Program-made: the position numbers and the translations under genes | Origin: JAULUH01 sp032111745 | GTDB taxonomy: Bacteria; Chloroflexota; Anaerolineae; JAAEKA01 | Reading direction: 5' to 3' | Assembly (NCBI GenBank): GCA_032111745.1 | Contig: JAULUH010000374.1 | Location: 1 to 11,848 of the forward strand | DNA length: 11,848 nt | Shown here: positions 1-6,653 of the stretch, one piece after another | How positions within the stretch are numbered: position 1 is the stretch's first letter | How the letters are laid out: the number at the start of each line of letters is the position of its first letter | Notes under the pieces: model-generated | Database searches by the model: none | What the model saw: the letters and a program-made list of their open reading frames with translations, nothing else | Told to the model about the DNA's origin: nothing

Positions 1-237
1 GGTGATGCCGATGGCGGCCAGATCAGACGCGGAGAGCCCAGCCTGCTTGAGGGCCTTGTCCATAACGTCCTGGGTGCGGGCCCAAACCTCCATGGCATCA
101 TGCTCTACCCAGCCAGCCTGGGGATAGATCTGCTCGTGTTCCATCTGGCTGAGCCCGACCACGCCACCGGCGTGGTCGAAGATCATGAAGCGGGTACTGG
201 TGGTACCCTGGTCAACTGCGCCTACGTACTTCGTCAT
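1..237 (-). CDS. glpK: Glycerol kinase, N-terminal part (runs off the window)
   Basis: Glycerol kinase makes sn-glycerol 3-phosphate from glycerol and ATP in the cytoplasm. Only the first 79 codons are present; the gene continues past base 1. What is visible matches the start of FGGY-family glycerol kinases: the phosphate-binding loop with residues DQGTTSTR near positions 9-16, then the segment with QIYPQAGWVEHD (about residues 36-47), which is typical of GlpK rather than of xylulose or gluconate kinases. The ATG at 237 has an AGGAG ribosome binding site (complement of 246-250) eight bases upstream. It is the fourth gene of the minus-strand glpF-dhaK-dhaL-glpK group, 82 bp after dhaL, and shares the substrate brought in by GlpF. 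Family assignment is firm; completeness of the protein cannot be judged. Confidence 0.96.
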   Translation of the reverse strand, partial: MTKYVGAVDQGTTSTRFMIFDHAGGVVGLSQMEHEQIYPQAGWVEHDAMEVWARTQDVMDKALKQAGLSASDLAAIGIT

Positions 238-264
238 TGTTCGAACTCCTTTGTTCAGAGTGTT

Positions 265-281
265 CAGGCGACAAGCGCCTG
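265..281. other. Small hairpin between dhaL and glpK
   Basis: CAGGCG (265-270) and CGCCTG (276-281) form a perfect 6-bp stem with a 5-base loop in the 82-bp spacer just upstream of the glpK ribosome binding site. There is no T-tract, so it is not a convincing terminator. It may only be mRNA structure. Confidence 0.35.
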
Positions 282-319
282 TGATCGGACGGAATGATGG
301 TTATGCTGCTCGCGACAGC

Positions 320-964
<645 letters not shown>

Positions 965-1042
965 GAGTCACCTCTCCAGGGCATCGTCGCAGGCCAGCAG
1001 AACATTGGCGCCGTTCACCGATGGCTGGGCGCAATGCGCTTG

Positions 1043-2044
<1,002 letters not shown>

Positions 2045-2085
2045 CTTAGACTACTCCTTGCCTCGCAACATGTGGACTTGGGGTG

Positions 2086-2141
2086 GGACCGGGGGCCAGG
2101 CTGGCCCCCGGTCCACACAACACGCCGGCCAATGGCCGGCG
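2086..2141 (-). other. Two adjacent strong GC hairpins between glpF and dhaK
   Basis: In the 117-bp glpF-dhaK spacer, 2086-2098 and 2102-2114 form a perfect 13-bp GC-rich stem with a 3-base loop. CGCCGGCC (2123-2130) and GGCCGGCG (2134-2141) form a second perfect 8-bp stem with loop AAT. On the transcribed (minus) strand the 8-bp hairpin comes first, followed by TGTTGTGTGG, and the 13-bp hairpin second, followed by C-rich sequence. Neither has a proper T-tract. Together they look like an intercistronic element that stabilises, processes or partly stops the mRNA and so sets glpF and dhaKL levels apart. Confidence 0.6.
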
Positions 2142-2161
2142 ATGAGGAAGCGGGCGCCAGT

Positions 2162-2890
2162 TTAGAAGACTGCACTCCAAACGAACGCACCCAGCACGCC
2201 ACCGATCAACGGAGCCACGATCGGAATCCAGCCGTAGCCCCAGTCGGAGCTGCCCTTGCCGGGGATGGGGAGGATCATATGGGCGATGCGGGGGCCGGCA
2301 TCACGGGCCGGGTTGATGGCATAGCCCGTGGGGCCGCCCAGGGAGAGGCCGATGCCCCAGACCAGGGCGCCGACCAGGTAGGGGCCGAGGCCAGCAGCCG
2401 GGCTACCGGCGGTAGCCCCGCTGAAGATAGCACCCACGCCGATGAGCAGGACCATGGTCGCCAGGAGCTCGGTGATGAAGTTCCAGGCCGTGTTGCGGAT
2501 AGCGGGGCCAGTGCTAAAGACAGCCAGCTTGCCGCCCGCCTCGACGGTGGGGGCCCAGTGGTTGAAGTACATGAGCCACACGATGACGGCGCCCAGGAAC
2601 GCACCGATGACCTGGGCTACCATGGTGAGGATGGCCTCCACGGGGGTGTAGACGCCCAGCGCAAGCCACTTACCAGCAGTCACGGCAGGATTGATGTCAG
2701 CCTGGGGGGCACCGGCGGAGATGGCGACGAAGACGCCCACCATCACCGCCATAGCCCAGCCGGTGGCTATGACAATCCAGCCTGAGCTGTTTCCTTTGGT
2801 CTTGGCGAGCACGACGTTGGCCACAACGCCGTCACCCAAGATGATCAGGAACATCGTTCCCAAGAGTTCGCCCAACAAGTTCGAAGGCAT
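2162..2890 (-). CDS. glpF: Glycerol uptake facilitator (aquaglyceroporin)
   Basis: A membrane channel of the MIP family that lets glycerol and similar small polyols diffuse into the cell. The 242-aa product has six hydrophobic spans and the two half-helix motifs: NPA at N67-A69 (INPAVTAG) and NPA at N193-A195 (INPARDAGPR). The Asp after the second motif (D197) and the filter arginine (R196) are typical of glycerol-conducting members rather than strict water channels. W45 is likely the filter tryptophan. Of the in-frame ATGs at 2914, 2896 and 2890, only the one at 2890 sits properly (six bases) behind the AAGGAGGA site (complement of 2897-2904), so it is chosen. It is the first gene of the operon with dhaK, dhaL and glpK, consistent with import followed by phosphorylation. 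Confidence 0.96.
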   Translation of the reverse strand: MPSNLLGELLGTMFLIILGDGVVANVVLAKTKGNSSGWIVIATGWAMAVMVGVFVAISAGAPQADINPAVTAGKWLALGVYTPVEAILTMVAQVIGAFLGAVIVWLMYFNHWAPTVEAGGKLAVFSTGPAIRNTAWNFITELLATMVLLIGVGAIFSGATAGSPAAGLGPYLVGALVWGIGLSLGGPTGYAINPARDAGPRIAHMILPIPGKGSSDWGYGWIPIVAPLIGGVLGAFVWSAVF

Positions 2891-2896
2891 GTCCAT

Positions 2897-2904
2897 TCCT
2901 CCTT
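2897..2904 (-). promoter_or_regulatory. Ribosome binding site that fixes the glpF start
   Basis: AAGGAGGA on the minus strand lies six bases before the ATG at 2890. It touches the ATG at 2896 directly and lies downstream of the ATG at 2914, which rules those two out as main starts. Confidence 0.8.
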
Positions 2905-2918
2905 GAATGTGCACGAGA

Positions 2919-2934
2919 TCAAGCGATCGATTGA
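2919..2934. promoter_or_regulatory. Imperfect 16-bp palindrome upstream of glpF (possible operator)
   Basis: TCAAGCGATCGATTGA is symmetric at 14 of 16 positions around CGATCG and lies 29-44 bases upstream of the glpF start. Its size suits a helix-turn-helix repressor dimer site. Only one copy is seen and no regulator gene is in the window, so the call is tentative. Confidence 0.25.
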
Positions 2935-3037
2935 ACAGAGACTGAGACGCACATCGGCCCGCAGCGGGCTGGATGTCCCGGGAGGCGTGTGAGAGTTAGG
3001 GTTGCCATCACCTCCTTTCCAGGCTGGACAAACAAAG

Positions 3038-3063
3038 GACACCTATCAAACCCGACAGGTGCC
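3038..3063 (-). terminator. Terminator-like hairpin (attenuator or operator) in the glp leader
   Basis: On the minus strand GGCACCTGTC pairs with GATAGGTGTC as a 10-bp stem (two G-U pairs) around loop GGGTTT, then CTTTGTTTGT follows, seven T in ten bases. The shape resembles an intrinsic terminator placed between the promoter and glpF, which would make it an attenuator. As DNA, the two half sites CACCTATC (3040-3047) and GACAGGTG (3054-3061) could instead be a repressor operator. The tail is not a pure T-run, so termination would be partial at best. Confidence 0.4.
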
Positions 3064-3077
3064 GTACTCATGATGTC

Positions 3078-3209
3078 CTACGATGACGGTACTTCTCGCG
3101 AGGCCAGGACATTCGCGGCCGGCTGGAGGCGCCGGCCTACCAAGCCGGCATCCGCCCAAGGTCCGACCAGAAAGGCTGCCGCCAGGGCCGGAATGTGCTG
3201 CGCACTCAT
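3078..3209 (-). CDS. Possible leaderless 43-aa leader peptide ahead of glpF
   Basis: An ATG at 3209 lies exactly where the promoter at 3216-3244 should start transcription, seven bases after its -10 box, and opens a 43-codon ORF ending in TAG at 3078. The peptide starts MSAQHIPALAAAFLVGPW and has a short hydrophobic stretch (about residues 6-16), but no recognised domain. It has no ribosome binding site, so it could be translated only as a leaderless message. Its stop lies just before the terminator-like hairpin. It may be a leader peptide, or a chance ORF in GC-rich DNA; conservation is needed to decide. Confidence 0.22.
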   Translation of the reverse strand: MSAQHIPALAAAFLVGPWADAGLVGRRLQPAANVLASREVPSS

Positions 3210-3215
3210 GAAGGC

Positions 3216-3244
3216 AGTGTAGCATGAATAACCAATCGTGGCAA
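3216..3244 (-). promoter_or_regulatory. Predicted promoter of the glycerol operon
   Basis: On the minus strand, TTGCCA (complement of 3239-3244) and TACACT (complement of 3216-3221) are separated by exactly 17 bases, a good sigma70/sigmaA-type match. The predicted start near 3209-3210 gives glpF a leader of about 320 nt. No better promoter was seen closer to glpF. Confidence 0.55.
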
Positions 3245-3397
3245 GCGCATGAATCGCGCCGCCAACAGGGTGACGAAGGGACATGCTGGTAGCTTTCATG
3301 CGCGCACACGTGCACACGTCACATCAGCCAGTTTAGCTCAAAACGACCTTACTGTCTATGACGCAGATCATATTCAGGCGCCAGAAAATTCCCATAC
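3245..3397. other. Spacer between divergent promoters
   Basis: About 150 bp between the outward-facing glp and manC promoters. Apart from a small repeat (CACACGTG followed by CACACGTC near 3305-3320), no gene or clear site was found. Any regulator acting on both promoters would be expected to bind here. Confidence 0.4.
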
Positions 3398-3426
3398 TTG
3401 CCCCGGGGCTGGCATTGCACTATACT
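3398..3426 (+). promoter_or_regulatory. Promoter that makes the manC message leaderless
   Basis: TTGCCC (3398-3403), a 17-base spacer and TATACT (3421-3426) match a sigma70/sigmaA promoter. The expected start, 7-8 bases after the -10 box, is at 3433-3434, and the manC ATG is 3434-3436. No ribosome binding site could therefore be on the message. Confidence 0.65.
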
Positions 3427-3433
3427 AAAAGCC

Positions 3434-4582
3434 ATGAAACCTATAACGCCGAGACAGAACCGTGGTGACCTGCTGGACCGGCTGGTCGTGGTGATCCTGG
3501 CGGGAGGCAGCGGCACACGGCTATGGCCACGCAGCCGGCAGGCCCTGCCGAAGCAGTTCCTCGATCTGACGGGCCAGGGCACCATGTTACAGGAGACCTT
3601 TCAGCGGCTCACACCGCTAGTGCCGCCGGAGCGGATCTTCGTGATCACCAACGCCGGCTACGTCGACCTGGCACGACGGCAGGTGCCGGAGCTGCCCTCG
3701 GGACATGTGATCGGGGAACCGGTGCCGCGCGGGACGGCCGCGGCGGTGGGGCTGGGCGCGATTTATGCCGGCCATGCCCGGCCCGGCGCCATCATGGCCT
3801 CGGTGCATGCCGACCACCTCATCCTCAAGCCAGAGCAGCTGCGCGCGGCGCTGGAGGTCGCGGCGGAGGTGGCCGAGCGGGGACCGCTGGTGACCCTGGG
3901 GATCGAGCCCACCTTTGCCCACACCGGGCTGGGCTACATCGAGCACGGCGAGGCGCTGGCGCCGGCCGGAGAGCACCGGGTGTACCGGGTCGCACGTTTC
4001 GTGGAGAAGCCGGACCTGGCCACGGCGCAGCGCTTCGTGGCCGACGGGCGGCACAGCTGGAACTCGGGGCTGTTCACCTGGCGGGTGGACAGGATCATGA
4101 AGGAGTTCGCACGGCACATGCCGGAGCTGCATGCCGGTTTGGTGGAGATGGCCGGGGCTATGGGCAGCCCGGGGGCAGAGGAGGCACTGCAGCGGGTGTT
4201 TCCGACCCTACCCAACCAGACCATCGACTATGGGATCATGGAGCGGGCGGCGGACATCGCAGTGGTGCCGGTGGATATCGGCTGGACCGACATCGGCAGC
4301 TGGGCCACGCTGCTGGAGGTCCTGGAGCCAGATGAGGGGGGCAACGTGGTGCGGGGCCAGGGCACGGCGGTGGCCGTCGACACCCGGGACAGCCTGATCT
4401 ATACCACGGCAGGACGTCTCGTTGCGACGGTGGGGATCAAGGACCTGGTGATCGTCGACACCGAGGACGCCATCTTGATCTGCCCGAAGGATCGGGCGCA
4501 GGATGTGCGCCAGATCGTCGACGACCTCAAGGGGAGCGATCGCGGGGCCTACCTGGTAGACACCGTTCCCCTGAACAAGTGA
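3434..4582 (+). CDS. manC: Mannose-1-phosphate guanylyltransferase (GDP-mannose pyrophosphorylase)
   Basis: Makes GDP-mannose from mannose 1-phosphate and GTP, the donor for mannose-containing polysaccharides, glycolipids and compatible solutes. The 382-aa protein has the nucleotidyltransferase signature at residues 20-41 (ILAGGSGTRLWPRSR, then PKQ), a metal-binding DH in SVHADH, FVEKP, WNSGLF, DYGIME and the late VDIGWTDIGSW motif. It is the single-domain form; no C-terminal cupin (phosphomannose isomerase) domain is present, unlike the 470-480-aa bifunctional enzymes. The reading frame is open back to a TTG at 3398, but that lies in the -35 box, so the ATG at 3434 is chosen. The gene stands alone, diverging from the glp operon and converging on the Cys-rich gene. 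The symbol manC is used for function; a different sugar specificity is possible but less likely. Confidence 0.93.
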   Translation: MKPITPRQNRGDLLDRLVVVILAGGSGTRLWPRSRQALPKQFLDLTGQGTMLQETFQRLTPLVPPERIFVITNAGYVDLARRQVPELPSGHVIGEPVPRGTAAAVGLGAIYAGHARPGAIMASVHADHLILKPEQLRAALEVAAEVAERGPLVTLGIEPTFAHTGLGYIEHGEALAPAGEHRVYRVARFVEKPDLATAQRFVADGRHSWNSGLFTWRVDRIMKEFARHMPELHAGLVEMAGAMGSPGAEEALQRVFPTLPNQTIDYGIMERAADIAVVPVDIGWTDIGSWATLLEVLEPDEGGNVVRGQGTAVAVDTRDSLIYTTAGRLVATVGIKDLVIVDTEDAILICPKDRAQDVRQIVDDLKGSDRGAYLVDTVPLNK

Positions 4583-4678
4583 AGATGCGCCTAAACTGAT
4601 TCCACGATGCAATCCGCAGTCGCCAAACCGGGGACCATGTAGATTTCACCCTGGACTCAGTTTAGGAGGTGGGTGGCG

Positions 4679-4742
4679 GGGTGCGGGGCACAGGCCAGAT
4701 CACGCGAGTGCCACGACTGGGCGGGGACGGAGCCCCGCACCC
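4679..4742. repeat. 11-bp GC-rich inverted repeat inside the spacer
   Basis: GGGTGCGGGGC (4679-4689) is the exact reverse complement of GCCCCGCACCC (4732-4742), with 42 bases between. It can form a long-looped hairpin and lies between the two 72-bp repeat copies. Confidence 0.6.
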
Positions 4743-4743
4743 T

Positions 4744-4801
4744 ACGAGGGGATGGGGGTTTTGGTGCAGTGGGCGACGAGGGGATGGGGGTCTTGGTGCA
4801 G
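4744..4801. repeat. 26-bp direct repeat, two copies
   Basis: The unit 4744-4769 is repeated at 4776-4801 with a single T/C difference; six bases separate the copies. It is G-rich (ACGAGGGGATGGGGG core) and lies immediately before the second 72-bp copy. It looks like local duplication. Confidence 0.7.
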
Positions 4802-4874
4802 CTGTACTGATTCCACGATGCAATCCGCAGTCGCCAACCAGGGAACCATGTAGATTTCACCCTGGACTCAGTTT

Positions 4875-4908
4875 AGACTGGTCCAATCTCGGAAGACTGG
4901 ACCAGTCT
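4875..4908. terminator. 34-bp near-perfect palindrome between convergent genes (probable two-way terminator)
   Basis: AGACTGGTCCAATCT (4875-4889) pairs with AGACTGGACCAGTCT (4894-4908) as a 15-bp stem with one mismatch and loop CGGA. It is nine bases past the stop of the minus-strand Cys-rich gene and also downstream of manC, the right place for a bidirectional terminator. No T-run follows on either strand (CTTTG on plus, AAACTG on minus), so it may act as mRNA end protection or be a dispersed intergenic palindrome. It overlaps the end of the second 72-bp repeat by two bases. Confidence 0.5.
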
Positions 4909-4916
4909 CTTTGCAG

Positions 4917-5243
4917 CTACAAGGCGCGCGAGGCTACATCATCCTGTTCGGCGGCGCATTGGGCGCAATGCCGGCCATCGGGGAGCTGGACCATGTGCTT
5001 GGTACAGACGGCAAACACCTCCATGCGCTGGCCCAGGGGAAAGCGCTTGCGGATGGTGCCCTCCAGGGCCAGGTGCAGGCAGTCGGTCTGGCGGAGGATA
5101 TCGGGCACCGGGCAGGAGTCGCAGATATTGCGCTCCCAGCGCAGGGAGTCACGGCTCTTGGGAAGGCGGCACTCGAGGGTCTCCCGGCCGCGGTAGTAAT
5201 CTTCATAGTAGAAGCGGCAATTGGGGCGGGGTTTGTTGGACAT
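4917..5243 (-). CDS. Small Cys-rich protein, probable metal-binding (zinc-ribbon-like)
   Basis: A 108-aa protein I cannot name. It has eight cysteines: C9, C25, the pair C41/C44 (CDSC), C55, C80 and the pair C93/C96 (CAQC), with H57 and H83 nearby. Two CxxC pairs suggest one or two zinc sites, or less likely an iron-sulfur site. The N-terminus is basic and aromatic (PRPNCRFYYEDYYRGRE); no signal peptide or membrane span is seen, so it is probably cytoplasmic. It starts at ATG 5243, 27 bp after the transporter gene, with no clear ribosome binding site, so it may depend on translation from upstream. The plus-strand frame across the same DNA is open too, but the Cys spacing and basic/aromatic composition favour this strand. 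I recall similar short proteins in Chloroflexota but cannot verify that here. Confidence 0.7.
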   Translation of the reverse strand: MSNKPRPNCRFYYEDYYRGRETLECRLPKSRDSLRWERNICDSCPVPDILRQTDCLHLALEGTIRKRFPLGQRMEVFAVCTKHMVQLPDGRHCAQCAAEQDDVASRAL

Positions 5244-5270
5244 GATGGCTCAATTGTCTAGGGTAGCCAG

Positions 5271-6212
5271 TCACAGGATGACCAGGATCACGCCCACGAG
5301 GGTGATCAAGGCCCCGGCGACTTCGTTGGCCTGCGGTATCTCACCCAGGAGCAGCGCGCCGAGCAGGATGCCCAGGGTGACCTCCTGGGTAGCGATGATA
5401 TTGACCGTGGTGGCGTGGGTAAGGCGCAGGCCGGCGTTATAGAGAGTGTGGCCAAAGCCCAGGGGGAAGATGCCCAGGGCGATAACGGCCAGGACGGGGA
5501 CGAGGGCCAGGGCGGCGGGATCGAAGGTGGCGATAGCGGCGGGCATGGCCCAGAGGGCAGCCAGGCCGTAGACCAGCACGGCGTAGGTGAACAGGGGATA
5601 GCGAGAACGCTGGCTGCGGCCGGCAACGGAGTAGAGGCCAAAGGTAATGGCAGACACGAGGGCCAGCAGGTCACCCCAGGCCATGCGGGCGTTCCAGCGT
5701 GGCTCGAAGCCGGCCAGGACGGCGATACCGGCTACGGCAACCAGGACGCCGATCCATTTGCGACCGGTGATGGACTCTTTGAGGAACCAGGCCGAAAATA
5801 GGGTGACGAAGATGGGAGCGGTATAGACGATGGCGAGGGAGTGGGCAATGGTGGTGAAGCTGAGGGAGGCGACGTAGGAGAGGAAATGCACGGCGGCGAT
5901 GAGGCCGAAGGCGGCGAAGAGGGGCCAGTCCTGGCGGGCGACCCGCGGTGTCTCGCCGCGCAGGCGCATGAGGGCCAGGATCAAGATGGCGGCCACAGCC
6001 AGGCGGCCGGCGGTCTTGACGTAGGGGCTCAAGGGGTCAGCCCAGCGGACCAGGACGGGGCTGGTGGAGAAGAAGAAGACAGCGACGGTGGCGTAGAGCA
6101 GGCCACGGCGGGCGTCGCCCGGCATGGGCTCTGGCGCGGCGCCCTCGGAGCCGGGCGCCGCCGGGGCAACTGGCTGAGAGGTCAAGGGTTCAGTTGGTGA
6201 GGGGTGGGGCAA
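5271..6212 (-). CDS. EamA/DMT-family membrane transporter
   Basis: A drug/metabolite-transporter superfamily protein with two EamA repeats and about ten membrane spans, likely exporting or importing a small metabolite; the substrate cannot be read from sequence. The first repeat spans roughly residues 36-167 (from GLLYATVAVFFFSTSPVLVRW to VAGIAVLAGF) and the second roughly 180-313 (from GDLLALVSAITFGLYSVAG to the C-terminus). Each repeat ends with the family's acidic-rich turn (LKES; LGEIP) before the last helix. The first 35 residues are Pro/Ala-rich and poorly conserved. The start is uncertain: TTG 6212 overlaps the upstream small gene by 23 bp, TTG 6185 lies just after its stop, and ATG 6125 still leaves all helices. 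None has a clear ribosome binding site, so coupling to the upstream gene is likely. Confidence 0.9.
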   Translation of the reverse strand: MPHPSPTEPLTSQPVAPAAPGSEGAAPEPMPGDARRGLLYATVAVFFFSTSPVLVRWADPLSPYVKTAGRLAVAAILILALMRLRGETPRVARQDWPLFAAFGLIAAVHFLSYVASLSFTTIAHSLAIVYTAPIFVTLFSAWFLKESITGRKWIGVLVAVAGIAVLAGFEPRWNARMAWGDLLALVSAITFGLYSVAGRSQRSRYPLFTYAVLVYGLAALWAMPAAIATFDPAALALVPVLAVIALGIFPLGFGHTLYNAGLRLTHATTVNIIATQEVTLGILLGALLLGEIPQANEVAGALITLVGVILVIL

Positions 6213-6321
6213 AGGTTAGGAAGAGCCCCAGGGCCATGCTGAGGACGATGAGGATGCTAATGACGATAAACAGCGTCTGGCGCCAGTCTCGTCGTTTGCC
6301 GCGCTGGTTGTTTCTGGCCAT
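6190..6321 (-). CDS. 43-aa single-span membrane protein
   Basis: A very short protein with a strongly basic N-terminus (MARNNQRGKRRDWRQ) and one hydrophobic span at about residues 17-37 (TLFIVISILIVLSMALG...), then a short tail. The positive-inside rule puts the N-terminus in the cytoplasm. Support for it being real: ATG at 6321 with AAGGAG (complement of 6331-6336) nine bases upstream, and an extended -10 promoter about 35 bases upstream. It is the first gene of the group with the EamA transporter and the Cys-rich gene. The function is unknown; it could be a small accessory of a membrane complex. A longer in-frame reading back to 6444 lacks a ribosome binding site and crosses the promoter. 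Confidence 0.7.
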   Translation of the reverse strand: MARNNQRGKRRDWRQTLFIVISILIVLSMALGLFLTFAPPLTN

Positions 6322-6357
6322 AGAGAAGGACTCCTTGCAAGCTTGAAATCGCCCGCA

Positions 6358-6366
6358 ATTATAGCA
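6358..6366 (-). promoter_or_regulatory. Extended -10 promoter for the small membrane protein-EamA group
   Basis: The minus strand reads TGCTATAAT, a perfect TATAAT (complement of 6358-6363) with an extended TGn. No good -35 box is seen at 16-18 bases, as is common for extended -10 promoters. The predicted start near 6351 gives a leader of about 30 nt before the ATG at 6321. Confidence 0.6.
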
Positions 6367-6502
6367 CAGGTGCGAGAAAAGGCCATCACGGGGAGAGCAG
6401 GAATGGGCGCCGGAGAGGGAACCGCAGAGACGCAGAGAACGCAAAGGGGGAAACCAGGACCGGAAGAGTCCGGAGGGGAACCTAATCTGAGGCTTGGAGC
6501 AA
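6367..6502. repeat. Divergent spacer with short degenerate repeats
   Basis: Between the outward promoters lies a three-unit, roughly 9-bp degenerate repeat of GCAGAGAC type (6424-6449) and a 5-bp-stem hairpin CCGGA-AGAG-TCCGG (6460-6473). No gene was recognised. The GCAGAGACGCAGAG-type string looks like low-complexity intergenic filler rather than a binding site. Confidence 0.45.
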
Positions 6503-6531
6503 TTGACATCGGTGGTGCGCTATGGTATGAT
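6503..6531 (+). promoter_or_regulatory. Near-consensus promoter of the kamA operon
   Basis: A perfect TTGACA (6503-6508), a 17-base spacer and TATGAT (6526-6531) give a strong sigma70/sigmaA promoter. The start is expected near 6538, leaving a leader of about 115 nt before kamA. It is the best promoter in the window. Confidence 0.75.
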
Positions 6532-6547
6532 TCTGCTGGCAAGCGAG

Positions 6548-6582
6548 AGCGCCGAACCGATGGTGTTTGGCGCTTCTTCTTT
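6548..6582 (+). terminator. Terminator-like hairpin in the kamA leader (possible attenuator)
   Basis: AGCGCCGAAC (6548-6557) pairs with GTTTGGCGCT (6565-6574) as a 10-bp stem with one G-U pair and a 7-base loop, followed at once by TCTTCTTT (6575-6582). It starts about ten bases after the predicted transcription start and about 70 bases before the kamA ribosome binding site. A second hairpin (6606-6612 with 6619-6625) follows. The arrangement suggests premature termination under some condition, but no sensor domain or leader peptide was recognised. Confidence 0.45.
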
Positions 6583-6653
6583 GGGCAAGTTCATTGAGCG
6601 AGCAAGCTGTGCGGAGCGGCGCAGCCCTAGCAAGGCGAGGAGAAGGTGACGAC

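Larger units (their letters stand above)
2891..3209 (-). other. Long structured 5' leader of the glpF-dhaK-dhaL-glpK operon
   Basis: With transcription starting near 3209, about 320 nt of untranslated or leader-peptide RNA precede glpF. On the minus strand it contains, in order: a possible leaderless 43-codon ORF (3209-3078), overlapped by GC-rich stems built from GCCGGC repeats (about 3118-3153); a terminator-like hairpin (3038-3063); a sequence perfectly matching an extended Shine-Dalgarno, AAAGGAGGTGAT (complement of 3007-3018); the 16-bp palindrome; and the glpF ribosome binding site. No known riboswitch consensus was recognised, and no T-box GGTGG-type sequence was seen. Confidence 0.45.
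4591..4876. repeat. Pair of 72-bp direct repeats with inverted outer ends
   Basis: Bases 4594-4665 and 4805-4876 are direct copies that differ at about four positions (mostly within 4624-4635 and its counterpart). The left copy begins CTAAACTGA and both copies end TCAGTTTAG, so copy 1 (4591-4665) and the whole 286-bp segment are bounded by a perfect 9-bp inverted repeat. The copies contain no ORF of note. The unit could be a MITE-like or REP-like intergenic element, or a duplicated regulatory/terminator sequence, lying between convergent manC and the Cys-rich gene. Direct flanking target duplications were not identified. Confidence 0.8.

Noticed and set aside
3304..3320. CACACGTG/CACACGTC near-palindrome as a regulator site
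   Set aside because: Short, single and not positioned against a promoter element; likely chance in a spacer.
3523..4335. 270-codon plus-strand frame inside manC
   Set aside because: Out-of-frame shadow, Gly/Ala/Arg-rich; the manC frame carries all the motifs.
4591..4876. CRISPR array or riboswitch pair made of the 72-bp repeats
   Set aside because: Only two copies, too long for CRISPR repeats, no cas genes, and placed downstream rather than upstream of genes.
4669..5196. 175-codon plus-strand frame starting in the repeat spacer
   Set aside because: It spans the duplicated repeats and the palindrome, then runs antisense to the Cys-rich gene; no domain and no ribosome binding site.
4911..5261. 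116-codon plus-strand frame over the Cys-rich gene
   Set aside because: Composition (Gly/Ala/Val-rich) is typical of an antisense shadow. The minus frame has spaced CxxC pairs and sits in an operon-like position.
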